NCBI GenBank assembly: GCA_003165235.1
Contig: PLSV01000241.1
Coordinates: 1-35,971, forward strand
Source of the DNA: Syntrophobacteraceae bacterium
GTDB taxonomy: Bacteria > Desulfobacterota > Syntrophobacteria > Syntrophobacterales > Syntrophobacteraceae
Length of the DNA stretch: 35,971 nt
Direction: 5' to 3'
Each line of letters starts with the position of its first letter. Position 1 is the first letter of the stretch. Positions 16,341-25,268 of the stretch are shown here, in pieces. Position numbers and translations under genes: made by a program. The notes beneath the pieces were generated by a model. The model saw only the letters and a list, made by a program, of their open reading frames with translations. It made no database searches and was not told the DNA's origin.

Positions 16341-18434
16341 ATGAAAGAGGACGTCGCAAATGTTCGTACTTTTGCAATAATCTCTCACGGTGGAGCCGGC
16401 AAGACCTCCCTGGCTGAAGCCATGCTTTTAGATGCGGGCGCCACGACCCGGCTGGGCAAAGTGGACGAGAACAGTTCTATTCTGGACTTTGAGCCCGAAG
16501 AGGTCAAACGCAAGACTACCATCAGCAGCTCGATTTATTCTTTCACCTGGAAAAAGCAACCATTCACACTGATTGATACGCCGGGCGACTTCAACTTCAT
16601 TGCAGATACGAAGACTTCGATGCAGGGCGGCGACTCCGTTGTAGTGCTTGCCGACGCAGTTGACGGCGTACGTGTTCAGACCGAGAAAGTGTGGGAATTT
16701 GCCGGTGAATTCGGCCGGCCAAGGATGATCTTCATCAGCAAGATGGACCGCGAGCGGGCCGATTTCGCCAAAACGGTTCAGGACATTCAAAACAATTTCG
16801 GCAAAGCCTGTGTCCCACTTCAGATTCCGATCGGCGCGGCTGAGAGCTTCAAAGGGGTTGTCGATATCCTTAGCGGCAAAGCATATGTATACGGACATGG
16901 CGACAGCGGGAAATTCGACACAAAAGAAATGCCGGCCGAGTTGGCCGAACTGGCCGACCAATACAGGGAAGCCATTGTCGAGCATGTGGCCGAATCAAGT
17001 GATGAACTTCTGGAAAAATACCTCGACACCGGCGAGCTTTCTTCGGAAGAGATAAAAGGCGCCCTGCGGGCTTCCGTGATAGGCGGCAACCTCATTCCGA
17101 TCACCTGCGGCTCCGGAACGGCCAATATTGGCGTTCAGCCTTTGCTTGAGCTGATCGCTGAGTGCCTGCCCTCTCCACTGGATTCAGGCCCGATCAAAGG
17201 CCGCTCGGTGAAGGGAGATGCGGAGTTGACAAGAGATCCGGATACCGGCGCCCCGTTTAGCTCGCTTGTAATCAAGACTGTGAGCGACCCGTATGCCGGC
17301 AGGCTTTCCATTTTGCGCATATTTTCCGGGACTCTTTCACCGGATTCGACGGTTCTCAACGCCAACAAAGGCGTCAAGGAGCGCTTCGGCCAGCTTCTCA
17401 GGCTCAAGGGGAAAAACCAGGAACCGATTCAGACGGCCGGGCCAGGAGACATCGTTGCAGTCGCAAAACTCAAAGAGACCGTGACACAGGATACACTCTG
17501 CTCAGAACGCGACCCGATCGTCTTTCCATCCGTAGAGCTTCCTCCCGCCATCTACTCGCTGGCGGTCGAACCCAAGAGCAAAGGGGACGAGGAAAAGATT
17601 TTCTCCTCGCTTTCCCGCCTCATGGAAGAAGATCTGACGCTAAAGCTCGACAGGAACGACGAAACCCGCGAGATGATCCTTTCAGGAATGGGCGAAATCC
17701 ATATAGAGGCCGTCGTTGACAAGCTTAGACGCAAGTTCGGAGTTGAAGTGAACCTCAAGCTGCCTAAGGTTGCATACAAAGAGACGATCAAAAACAAGGT
17801 CCGCGTCCAGCACAGATACAAGAAGCAATCCGGCGGGCGCGGCCAGTACGGCGACTGCACGATCGAAATGGAACCGCTGCCAAAAGGCGAGGGGTTCCAG
17901 TTCTTTGACAAGATCGTCGGCGGGGTGATCCCGAGGCAGTACATTCCAGCGGTGGAAAAGGGAATCGCTGAAGCCCTCCACGAAGGCACTCTCGCCGGAT
18001 ATCCGGTCGTGGACTTCAAGGTTGACCTGGTTGACGGCTCATACCATACGGTGGATTCATCGGAAATGGCCTTCAAGATTGCCGGGTCGATGGCTTTCAA
18101 AAAGGCCATGGCGGACGCCAAACCCACCCTGCTCGAACCCATTATGGAACTGGAAATCACAGTTCCCGACGATGCGATGGGCGATATCATCGGCGACCTC
18201 AATTCGAGGCGGGGCCGGGTGCTCGGGATGGCAAGCAAGGGAAACAAGCAGAGCGTAAAGGCCCATACGCCCCTTGCCGAGGTGCTCAAATACGCGCCCG
18301 ATCTGCGCTCGATGACAGCGGGCCGAGGTATGTTCACCATGAGATTCTCCCACTATGAAGAAGTCCCGGGACCGCTTCAGGAGAAAATAATCGAGCTTGC
18401 CAAAAAGGGAAAAAAGGAAAAAGAGGAAAAATAA
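16341..18434 (+). CDS. Elongation factor G-like GTPase (EF-G2 type)
   Basis: The 697-residue protein has the five-domain EF-G plan. The P-loop reads SHGGAGKT (15-22) instead of the canonical GHIDAGKT, and G3 reads DTPGDFNF (79-86), placing Asp83 where translational GTPases have the catalytic His. G4 is SKMD and G5 is in the CGSG segment. Domain IV/V motifs (SGGRGQYGDC, GGVIPRQYIPAVEKGI, LNSRRGRVLGM) are intact, and the protein ends in a Lys/Glu-rich tail. These changes mark the EF-G2 paralogue group rather than the main EF-G; its role (stress translation, recycling or another ribosome task) is not settled. It stands alone. Confidence 0.9.
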   Translation: MKEDVANVRTFAIISHGGAGKTSLAEAMLLDAGATTRLGKVDENSSILDFEPEEVKRKTTISSSIYSFTWKKQPFTLIDTPGDFNFIADTKTSMQGGDSVVVLADAVDGVRVQTEKVWEFAGEFGRPRMIFISKMDRERADFAKTVQDIQNNFGKACVPLQIPIGAAESFKGVVDILSGKAYVYGHGDSGKFDTKEMPAELAELADQYREAIVEHVAESSDELLEKYLDTGELSSEEIKGALRASVIGGNLIPITCGSGTANIGVQPLLELIAECLPSPLDSGPIKGRSVKGDAELTRDPDTGAPFSSLVIKTVSDPYAGRLSILRIFSGTLSPDSTVLNANKGVKERFGQLLRLKGKNQEPIQTAGPGDIVAVAKLKETVTQDTLCSERDPIVFPSVELPPAIYSLAVEPKSKGDEEKIFSSLSRLMEEDLTLKLDRNDETREMILSGMGEIHIEAVVDKLRRKFGVEVNLKLPKVAYKETIKNKVRVQHRYKKQSGGRGQYGDCTIEMEPLPKGEGFQFFDKIVGGVIPRQYIPAVEKGIAEALHEGTLAGYPVVDFKVDLVDGSYHTVDSSEMAFKIAGSMAFKKAMADAKPTLLEPIMELEITVPDDAMGDIIGDLNSRRGRVLGMASKGNKQSVKAHTPLAEVLKYAPDLRSMTAGRGMFTMRFSHYEEVPGPLQEKIIELAKKGKKEKEEK

Positions 18435-18443
18435 GCTTTCTCG

Positions 18444-18469
18444 GGGGCGGGCATAAAGCCCGCTCCTAC
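18444..18469 (-). repeat. REP-like element with GTAG head
   Basis: The reverse strand reads GTAGGAGCGGGCTTTATGCC followed by CGC, a 6-bp perfect stem (gcgggc/gcccgc) with a five-base loop and a GTAG head. This is the classic form of extragenic palindromic repeats linked to RAYT transposases. It lies ten bases after the EF-G2 stop and could also help terminate transcription. Confidence 0.65.
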
Positions 18470-18715
18470 GAAGCACGAAGCTGGGAGCGAGAAGTGGGCA
18501 TGGTTACTTCGCTTCCTGCTTCCTGCTCAAACCTGTTTGCCGCCTTCCTTTGACAATCCTTTGCTCAACATGCCCAGCTTCGCGGGCCGGATGAAATCCG
18601 TTTGATAGCATCCAATTTCGCGCGAAATCATCATACAAATAATCTAATCAAACCATCAAATAACTGATAAAATCAGCCACCTTCGACTCGATAGCAGTTC
18701 CCGAGAGGAGCTTTC

Positions 18716-19804
18716 ATGACATCCGGAAATCAAATCAAAGGATTCTCAGGGATACTTGATCGCGTCCGGTTGATCGACCTTATTCAGGTCGCCTCCGTTG
18801 GGGAGAAGAGCGCCGACCTTGAAATTCATTCGGCAATGGGCTACGGTCTGATCAACATCAGATCCGGGCAGATCGCTCATAGCGAAACCGGCCCCATTTG
18901 CGGTGAGGAAGCTTTGCGCCGGATTGTCTCCTGGCCGGGCGGGCATTTTGAGTTCAAGCCTGAAGATGGCGAAATCCCGCAAAGCATTAAAAAGACATGG
19001 GAACAACTCCTGATCGAATCGATCGTCAACCGCCTCGAAGCGGACCCGGATTCAACGGTCGCCGAAAACAGTTTTTCCGGCCAAATCCAGGGAATGGACC
19101 TTTTGGAACTCGTTGCGCTTGCCTGTCTCTCAAAGGCGGACAGGGTTTTGAGGGTAAAATCGGAAGGGTGTGGTGGCGCGCTATTTTTAAATGAAAGAGG
19201 AATCCGCCATGCGGAATACGGGGCAAACAGAGGTGAAAGCGCATTCAGCGAAATGGCGCTGGCGGAAACAGGAATATTTGAGTCCATCCTTCCTGAGGGA
19301 GATGAGCCTGTCACGATCGAACGCCCATGGGATGACCTCCTGGTAGAGGCCAGGCGCCACAGGGATGAGAATCCGGCCGGCGCGCAAGAGGGCGGCGTTA
19401 CGAACTTTCCTCAGCAAGTCCAGAGGATGAAGGTCGCCGGGAAAATACGCCTGGCGCTCACGGGAAACAAAGAGGCAAGAATGATGCTTGCCCGGGACAG
19501 CAACAGGATAGTTCAACTCGCCGTTATGAACAACCCAAAGCTAAGCGAATTCGAGGTTACACTTATCGTCTCATCCATGTCTACAGACGAGGAAGTGTTG
19601 CGAAGGATTGCCGTCAGCAGGGAATGGATGCGGCTCCGTCAGGTTAGGGCGGCGCTCGTCAACAATCCGAAATGCCCGATTCGGATAGCCAACAAACTGA
19701 TAGAAACCCTAGGCCATCAAGACTGGAAGCGAATAGCTGCGAACAGGTCCGTTGCATCCGCGATCCGCGCAAACGCAAAACGGCTTTTGAGCAAAAAAAC
19801 TTGA
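18716..19804 (+). CDS. DUF4388 domain protein with C-terminal helical repeats
   Basis: The 362-residue protein has two DUF4388 (PatA N-terminal-like) domains: residues about 9-80 (FSGILDRVRLIDLIQVASVGEKSADLEI...GLINIRSGQIAHSE...) and about 119-190 (FSGQIQGMDLLELVALACLSKADRVLRV...ALFLNERGIRHAEYG). Such domains are typical of two-component and gliding/twitching regulatory proteins and act in protein contacts. The C-terminal third (about 240-362) holds alpha-helical repeats with ARDSN..V..AVMNNPKLSE and VNNPKCPIRIA phrases, like leucine-rich-variant repeats. A good GAGAGGAG precedes the ATG. mogA follows after 22 bases, but a functional link is not obvious. Confidence 0.8.
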   Translation: MTSGNQIKGFSGILDRVRLIDLIQVASVGEKSADLEIHSAMGYGLINIRSGQIAHSETGPICGEEALRRIVSWPGGHFEFKPEDGEIPQSIKKTWEQLLIESIVNRLEADPDSTVAENSFSGQIQGMDLLELVALACLSKADRVLRVKSEGCGGALFLNERGIRHAEYGANRGESAFSEMALAETGIFESILPEGDEPVTIERPWDDLLVEARRHRDENPAGAQEGGVTNFPQQVQRMKVAGKIRLALTGNKEARMMLARDSNRIVQLAVMNNPKLSEFEVTLIVSSMSTDEEVLRRIAVSREWMRLRQVRAALVNNPKCPIRIANKLIETLGHQDWKRIAANRSVASAIRANAKRLLSKKT

Positions 19805-19826
19805 CCGCTGGTTTGGAAAGAAGGTT

Positions 19827-20330
19827 ATGTTTTCCAGAAAAACTGCAATTGTGACTATCAGCGACCGGGGAGCGCGGGGGGAGCGTGAGGACCGATCCGG
19901 GCGACTCCTGGTGGACAGGCTTGCCGCCGAGGGATTTGACGTATGTTTTAAGACCGTTGTTCCAGACGAATACGAAGAGATCCGAAAGGTGCTTACCGAT
20001 CTATCGGACGTCGAAAAAGCGGCCCTTATTATTACAACCGGCGGCACCGGGGTTGCGCCGCGCGACGTTACTCCCGAGGCTACTTTTTCGGTTATCGAAA
20101 AGGCGGTTCCCGGATTCGCCGAGGCCATGCGGGCCGCCAGCCTGCGAAAGACCCCTCATGCGATGATCTCCAGGGCGATAGCAGGCATCCGCGGCAAAAC
20201 TCTCATCGTCAATCTTCCGGGAAGCCCGAAAGGCGCTATCGAAAACCTGGAAACGATCCTCCCGGCCCTGCCTCATGCGCTGGATAAAATACAGGGAGAC
20301 CTGTCTGACTGCGCACAGGTCATAAAATAA
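19827..20330 (+). CDS. mogA: Molybdopterin adenylyltransferase (MogA/MoaB family)
   Basis: The 167-residue protein shows the MogA/MoaB fold: AIVTISDRGARGEREDRSG, VVPDEYEEI, ITTGGTGVAPRDVTPEAT (MPT-binding loop) and VNLPGSPKGAIENL. MogA adenylylates molybdopterin before Mo insertion by MoeA. Length (160-195 is usual) and motifs are complete; separating MogA from MoaB by eye is not certain. It overlaps by 11 bases with the 3' end of the convergent coiled-coil gene. Confidence 0.9.
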   Translation: MFSRKTAIVTISDRGARGEREDRSGRLLVDRLAAEGFDVCFKTVVPDEYEEIRKVLTDLSDVEKAALIITTGGTGVAPRDVTPEATFSVIEKAVPGFAEAMRAASLRKTPHAMISRAIAGIRGKTLIVNLPGSPKGAIENLETILPALPHALDKIQGDLSDCAQVIK

Positions 20331-20679
20331 CCCTTCTTTTGGCCGAACCTTCCGTAATAGCTTCTTTTTTGCTGCGGTATTCCTTCTCAATGGCCTTGAT
20401 GCGGTCGTGGACGGCGAATACACGCGATTCGGCTTCTTCGACGATTTTCAGTTGCTGGAGGACAACGAGCGATTTGAGAAATTCCGTTTCGCCTTGCCTG
20501 TGGAGCGAATAGAATTCGGCGCCAAGTCGCGATCTTCTCTGATGGAGGTTTCTTTGGGCTTTGCGCAGCCTGAATTTTTGAATCATGATTTTCACAAGTT
20601 TCAGCACCCATGCCCAGGCGAGCATTACCCATGTCAGAATTAGGCGGGATACTTTCTCCACGATGTCACTCGCCTCCAT
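20320..20679 (-). CDS. Membrane-anchored coiled-coil protein, unknown
   Basis: The 119-residue protein has one hydrophobic segment near the N-terminus (about 12-33, LILTWVMLAWAWVLKLVKIMI) followed by a long, highly charged helix likely to form coiled coil (about 34-108, RLRKAQRNLHQRRSRLGAEF ... HDRIKAIEKEYRSKK). No family is recognised. It begins one base after the Mut7-C-like gene ends, so it is the last gene of the reverse-strand operon running from the TPR lipoprotein at 23858. Confidence 0.7.
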   Translation of the reverse strand: MEASDIVEKVSRLILTWVMLAWAWVLKLVKIMIQKFRLRKAQRNLHQRRSRLGAEFYSLHRQGETEFLKSLVVLQQLKIVEEAESRVFAVHDRIKAIEKEYRSKKEAITEGSAKRRVIL

Positions 20680-20680
20680 T

Positions 20681-21169
20681 TTACCCCCCTTCGCGCAGGT
20701 CCCAACCTGTTACGGACTCCAGCTCGTCAAACATTTTTTGCCTGTGGCTTCCAGGCCAGTACACTCTTGAGCATTCCGGACACATGCGGAAATCCGAAGC
20801 TGTCTCGAGAACATAATCCGGAACAGCCCCAAAGGCCGCCTCCCTCGGTATCTGAAACAACCCGGCATTGCAGAGACTGCATCTTGAAAACGGCCGCAAC
20901 TCGTCAATACCGATGCTCAGCGAGGATATCAATTCTTTTAACTGATCGAGCTGGTGATCGTTGCGAATGAAGAGGACGCCCTCAATATCCCGGAAAATCT
21001 CTCTGCGGGTAACTGGAATGATCCCTTCGCAAAGCAGGGCGTCAATCCGGACACGGTCATCAAGCGGCATCGAAGGAGCGTCAAATCCAAGCACCCGGAG
21101 CCATTTTGCCAGCTTGCCCAGCATTATATCCACAGCGAAGCACTTTCCCGGATATGCCGCTGTGCTCAT
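20681..21169 (-). CDS. Mut7-C RNase domain protein (DUF82)
   Basis: I start at the ATG at 21169, which overlaps the stop of the upstream lipoprotein gene as ATGA; the longer frame from 21283 lies inside that gene. The 162-residue protein opens with the Mut7-C signature MLGKLAKWLRVLGFDA (about 16-31), has DALLCEGIIPVTRR, and ends in a zinc-ribbon with CSLC and CPEC pairs followed by RVYWPGSHRQKM. The domain is a PIN-fold-like RNase of the Mut7 exonuclease C-terminus and occurs alone in many bacteria and archaea. Substrates are unknown. Confidence 0.85.
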   Translation of the reverse strand: MSTAAYPGKCFAVDIMLGKLAKWLRVLGFDAPSMPLDDRVRIDALLCEGIIPVTRREIFRDIEGVLFIRNDHQLDQLKELISSLSIGIDELRPFSRCSLCNAGLFQIPREAAFGAVPDYVLETASDFRMCPECSRVYWPGSHRQKMFDELESVTGWDLREGG

Positions 21170-22122
21170 TTTATCTTGTCCAGGTCCACCTTTGGCGCAT
21201 CGGGCAGGTTGGGCATGTAAAATACCGAAGGCTGGAATTGTGGAGCGGACTTTAGCTCTTCCAGAACAATTTCCATATCCCATTCACTTGAGGAAATTCG
21301 AATTTTGCCGGGCGCGGCTTCTTTTGTTAGCCCAACGGGTGGATCATAGGAAACGCGGCCCTCGAACTCGGCGCTGCGAACGAATATGTTTTCAAGAGCG
21401 AGAGAGCCGGCAGCGATGCGCCATTCAAAATAATTCCCCTCGCTGTTTGAAATCAGGCGCCACCCACCGGCCTCGGAGCGGATTTCGATGTGTTCCAATT
21501 GTTCGATAGGGACTGAAGCGGTAAGTGCGTAGCGAAAGAGATCGGCCGGCAGGCTGACCCCCAGGAACTCGCGAATAAGGGTTTCTGGACGCTGCGCGGT
21601 GAAGATCACTTTTTCAGAAGGAATCAGAAGAGCCGGCCCTGTTTCGTTGAAAATATAAAGGGCGGCCGTCTGGCCGAGTGGAGTGAACGTTTCGAACCTG
21701 ACAAAATTTCGCCCTTTTACGAAAACAAGCGCGCGCGAGCTGAATTTCGAGGTTTTGCTGTCAACCCTGAGCCGGAATTTGCATTGGTAATCGCGCCAGA
21801 AATCCGATCTTTCTTTCAGTTTAGCGATATCGAAAGATGGAGCGGCAGGTTTTCCCGATATGGCGGGAAGTTTTTCCAGCGTGCGAGCGCAACCCGATGA
21901 AATCACCAGAAGGAATAGAAGGCAAAGGAGCACGAAAGATGGGTGCGCATTGACGAAAAGCCGCCCTGCCAATCCCCATAGACACGACTCTGCAGAGCTG
22001 AATCCGGAGGCTTGCCGCACCGGTGAAGGTCTAGGATAAGTTTCCATAGAATTGAACTCAGATTGGAAGCGATGGCTGTCGTGAACCCGGATGTTTGTTA
22101 CTGTTAAGCCGATACAGGACAA
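21166..22122 (-). CDS. LolB/DUF4292-like outer membrane lipoprotein
   Basis: A hydrophobic segment ending LLVISSGC gives a lipobox, so the mature protein is lipid-anchored (Cys at about residue 78 of the longest frame). The frame opens at a TTG at 22122, and a later ATG at 22047 is an alternative; neither has a strong ribosome binding site. The mature part (about 240 residues) has a LolB/LppX-like beta design: W..Y.CKFRLRV, FVKGRNFVRFETFTPLGQTAALY, ...VIFTAQRPETLIREFLGVSLPADLF. It would bind lipid or a lipoprotein at the outer membrane. It lies 38 bases downstream of the TPR lipoprotein gene and shares the ATGA overlap with the Mut7-C gene. Confidence 0.8.
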   Translation of the reverse strand: MSCIGLTVTNIRVHDSHRFQSEFNSMETYPRPSPVRQASGFSSAESCLWGLAGRLFVNAHPSFVLLCLLFLLVISSGCARTLEKLPAISGKPAAPSFDIAKLKERSDFWRDYQCKFRLRVDSKTSKFSSRALVFVKGRNFVRFETFTPLGQTAALYIFNETGPALLIPSEKVIFTAQRPETLIREFLGVSLPADLFRYALTASVPIEQLEHIEIRSEAGGWRLISNSEGNYFEWRIAAGSLALENIFVRSAEFEGRVSYDPPVGLTKEAAPGKIRISSSEWDMEIVLEELKSAPQFQPSVFYMPNLPDAPKVDLDKIK

Positions 22123-22160
22123 AATCTCAACGCTCTGCGAAGTGTGCTCAAACTGAGAGC

Positions 22161-23858
22161 TTACGGCAATTTTATGGCGTCGAGCTTTGCCTTAATTTTT
22201 CCGGGTTCCGAGTGATTGTACTGAATCGCTTTCTGGTAGGCTTCGCTGGCCTTCGCCTTCCTGCCAAGCTCCAGGTAGACGTCTCCCAGATGCTCTAGGA
22301 TGACAGGATCATCCGGCACCCGCTTTATCGCCTCGAGCAGCGTGTCCAGGGCCTTCTTGTGCTTACCCATCTTGAAATAGACCCAGCCGAGGCTGTCCAT
22401 GATATAGCCATCATCAGGCGAAATATCGAGGGCTTGAATTATCATTTCCCTGGCGGTGACAAGGTTTGTTCCCATCTCAGCATAGCAGTAGCCGATGTAG
22501 TTAAGAGCATTGGAGTTCTTCGGATCGATTGCCAGAATTTTGCGCATTATCTCGACAGCGTCTTCCTTCTTGCCCATTTTATCCAGAAGGACGCCTTTGC
22601 GGAAAAGCAATTCCGTATCGCTGGGCAGCTTTTCCAGGCCGCGATCCAGGGCTTTCATGGACTCTTCGTACTGGTCGGCCTCTTCGTATATGATTGCCAG
22701 ATACAGATAGAGGTCGCTCACATCGGGGCTCTTGGCGATCGCATCGTTGAGAACCTTAGCGCCGCTGGCAATATCTTTGAGCTTCGCGAAAACCATGGCC
22801 AGGCGTGACTGGGCTGCATTCCACATGGGGCTTGCCTGGGAAATCAGGCGAAAGTTCCGTATTGCCTGTTCATAATCAAGCTTTTCTTCGTATGTGGTCG
22901 CCAGATAATAGAGGGCTTGATCGTATCGGGGGTCTTCCTTTAGCAGGCCCGTAAACTGGCTTATGGCGTCTTCGTAGTTTTTTTGCTGGAGGTGGATGAT
23001 GCCGATTTTAAGCTGGCTCTCCAGGTCTTTGCGGTTGATCTTGAGCAACTGGTTAAACTGCCGAATTGCGTCGTCGGCCCTGCCCTCCCGCATGTAAAGG
23101 TTACCGAGTCTGGTCCGGGCTTGTACGCTTGCAGGATTAGCTGCAAGAATCCTGAGATAGGTCTTTTCGGCATCACGCGGACGCTCGGTTACTTCGAAAA
23201 TATAGGCCAGGTCGAGCAGCCCGTTCTCAAAACGAGGCTCTGCGGCTAGAAGTTCCTTGAAGATCTGCTCCGCCTGTCCGTAGTATTTCATATCCAGGAA
23301 TATCCGCGCCTTGTAATAGAGGGAGATGGGGTTGTCGGGAACCACCTCTTTGAGCTGATCGAAGATCTCAATGGCCTCATCGACACGTTTTTCCTGGGCA
23401 TACAGGGCGCCCAGCAGCAGATAGGCATCCTCCTCCGAGGGGTTGATCTCGATGACCCGCCTGTATGCCTCAATAGCCGGCCCGATCTGCCCTTTGCTCG
23501 CGTAGAGCTGACCCAGCAGCAAATATGAAGGCGCGTAATCAGGGGCAGACTGGATGGACTGTTCGGCAAGTTTGAGCGCGGAATCTATGTTGCCCTGACG
23601 CAGGTAGATCAGGGCAAGTTCAGTCAGTAGTATGGGCGACTGAGGATCAACCTGCAAAGCCTTCTCGTAGGCTTCTATCGCCTTGTCGAACTGCTTTTCG
23701 TTAACATATCTCTGTGCGGCCATGTACTCATAATAGACCTGGGCCTGCGCGCCTGGAGCAATCGGTGGGGCGGAGCCGAGCGGACTTGGCCGCGTTAGCG
23801 ATTGAGTGCATCCTGAAATGACAAACAGGAGACAAAAGAGCAAACGCATAGCAATCAT
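22161..23858 (-). CDS. TPR-repeat lipoprotein
   Basis: The 565-residue protein begins with a lipoprotein signal (MRLLFCLLFVISGC) and consists of about 13-14 tetratricopeptide repeats from residue 40 to the end, recognisable by repeated A...Y...L...P units such as DKAIEAYEKALQVDPQSPIL and GPAIEAYRRVIEINPSEEDA. The later repeats (NALNYIGYCYAEMGTNL, DSLGWVYFKMGKHKKAL) match the common bacterial TPR family with the GWV.Y..G motif. It is a protein-interaction scaffold, probably on the inner leaflet of the outer membrane, and the first gene of the operon with the LolB-like lipoprotein. Confidence 0.9.
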   Translation of the reverse strand: MIAMRLLFCLLFVISGCTQSLTRPSPLGSAPPIAPGAQAQVYYEYMAAQRYVNEKQFDKAIEAYEKALQVDPQSPILLTELALIYLRQGNIDSALKLAEQSIQSAPDYAPSYLLLGQLYASKGQIGPAIEAYRRVIEINPSEEDAYLLLGALYAQEKRVDEAIEIFDQLKEVVPDNPISLYYKARIFLDMKYYGQAEQIFKELLAAEPRFENGLLDLAYIFEVTERPRDAEKTYLRILAANPASVQARTRLGNLYMREGRADDAIRQFNQLLKINRKDLESQLKIGIIHLQQKNYEDAISQFTGLLKEDPRYDQALYYLATTYEEKLDYEQAIRNFRLISQASPMWNAAQSRLAMVFAKLKDIASGAKVLNDAIAKSPDVSDLYLYLAIIYEEADQYEESMKALDRGLEKLPSDTELLFRKGVLLDKMGKKEDAVEIMRKILAIDPKNSNALNYIGYCYAEMGTNLVTAREMIIQALDISPDDGYIMDSLGWVYFKMGKHKKALDTLLEAIKRVPDDPVILEHLGDVYLELGRKAKASEAYQKAIQYNHSEPGKIKAKLDAIKLP

Positions 23859-24024
23859 TTAAAAGATTAACCCTCCTATTGAAGCGGGCCGAAAAAAACA
23901 GTAAGAAAACTCTGTACAATTTTTGAGAATTAACATGATTATCCTTTTTCAGTCAATGAATTCCCCTCCGTAACCGGGGAAAGAGAACAAAGAGTTAAAA
24001 CACGGCCCTCAGGAATTTTCAAGC

Positions 24025-25254
24025 ATGACACAAGATGAATATCCCAAACTTCGTAACGGACTCGAAGCGCATCCAATCGAACATTCCGGGCAAAGAATGT
24101 TCTTGCTTCGAGACCGGATCGGCTATGCGCCGGAAAGCCTGGCCTTTCCTCCCCCCGTTGTCTCAATTTTAGCCAACATGAACGGCAGCAATTCTCTCAG
24201 GGATTTGCAGGCTGATTTCATGAGGCACACGGGCCAGTTGCTCTATCTGGAGGATTTGCAAAATCTGGTGAAAACTCTCGATGAACACCTCTTCCTGGAT
24301 AATGACCGCTTCCGAAGCTTTGCGGCAAAAGAGATCTCCGAATTTCTCGGCAGCCCTGTGCGAAAGATGCGCCACGCCGGGGTAAGCTACCCGACAAACC
24401 CCGAAGAGCTGCGAGAAAGACTCTATTCCTATTTCAGTCCCGAAAACGGCGGCCCGTGTTTTCCAGATGCCGCAGGCGCACACGCCGGGAAGATCGTTGG
24501 CCTTGTGGCGCCGCATATCGATCTCAACGCGGGTGGACCCTGTTTCGCCCACGCCTACAAGTCGGCTGCCGAAGCGCTGGCGCCCGAAACCTGGATAGTG
24601 TTGGGAACGGGACACGATTTTGTAGAAAACTGCTTCGCACTGACTATAAAGGATTTCGAAACGCCACTCGGTGATGTTTCATGCGATACCGAGATCTGCG
24701 ATGAGCTGCTGCGCCGCACGCCCTTTGACATCCGCGCGAGTGAATATAATCATCGGACGGAGCATACGATAGAATTTCAGGCAGTATTTCTTTCTTACCT
24801 GCAACCACAAGCGCGCATAGTTCCGATTTTGTGCTCCTTTGGACACGAGGAATGGGGATCGTGCAAAGATCTCGTCGATGATTTCGCCCGAAATCTTGCG
24901 GAGCTTGTTTTCGGAGAGAAGTATTCGGTCGGGCTTATTGCAAGCGTCGATCTGGCTCACGTCGGCCCCCGCTATGGCGACCGGCGCAAGCCGCATAAGG
25001 CGACGATCGAAAACAATCTTTCATCTGACGCTGCTCTTTTGAAACTGCTCGAGCAATGCCGCGCGGACGATTTCATCAATGAGATCAACCGGGACGCAAA
25101 CAGCAGAAAGATATGCGGGGTCGCGCCTCTTTATACGATGGCGAAGGCTCTCGAAGGGCGCGTCCATGGAAGCACCCTGCACCAATCACATGCGATTGTG
25201 GATGAGCAAGGCTCGTTTGTGACCTTCGCGAGCATGGCTTTTTACAAGGACTAA
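24025..25254 (+). CDS. MEMO-family protein (AmmeMemoRadiSam B) with N-terminal extension
   Basis: The 409-residue protein has a MEMO core from about residue 113 (PVRKMRHAGVSYPTNPEEL) including GLVAPHIDLNAGGPCFAHAY, WIVLGTGHD, NHRTEHTIEFQAVFL, IVPILCSFG, IASVDLAHVGPRYGD and a CGVAPLYTMAKAL segment. The His and Asp set resembles the metal-binding residues of extradiol dioxygenase LigB-fold proteins. The first 110 residues (LRNGLEAHPIEHSGQRMFLL... LYLEDLQNLVKTLDEHLFLD) form an extra domain, probably winged-helix (PqqD-like). Extended versions appear in several deltaproteobacterial and acidobacterial lineages. No A (AMMECR1) or radical-SAM partner gene is next to it. Function is undetermined. mtaB starts 14 bases downstream. 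Confidence 0.85.
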   Translation: MTQDEYPKLRNGLEAHPIEHSGQRMFLLRDRIGYAPESLAFPPPVVSILANMNGSNSLRDLQADFMRHTGQLLYLEDLQNLVKTLDEHLFLDNDRFRSFAAKEISEFLGSPVRKMRHAGVSYPTNPEELRERLYSYFSPENGGPCFPDAAGAHAGKIVGLVAPHIDLNAGGPCFAHAYKSAAEALAPETWIVLGTGHDFVENCFALTIKDFETPLGDVSCDTEICDELLRRTPFDIRASEYNHRTEHTIEFQAVFLSYLQPQARIVPILCSFGHEEWGSCKDLVDDFARNLAELVFGEKYSVGLIASVDLAHVGPRYGDRRKPHKATIENNLSSDAALLKLLEQCRADDFINEINRDANSRKICGVAPLYTMAKALEGRVHGSTLHQSHAIVDEQGSFVTFASMAFYKD

Positions 25255-25268
25255 GACAAAGAGATCCA

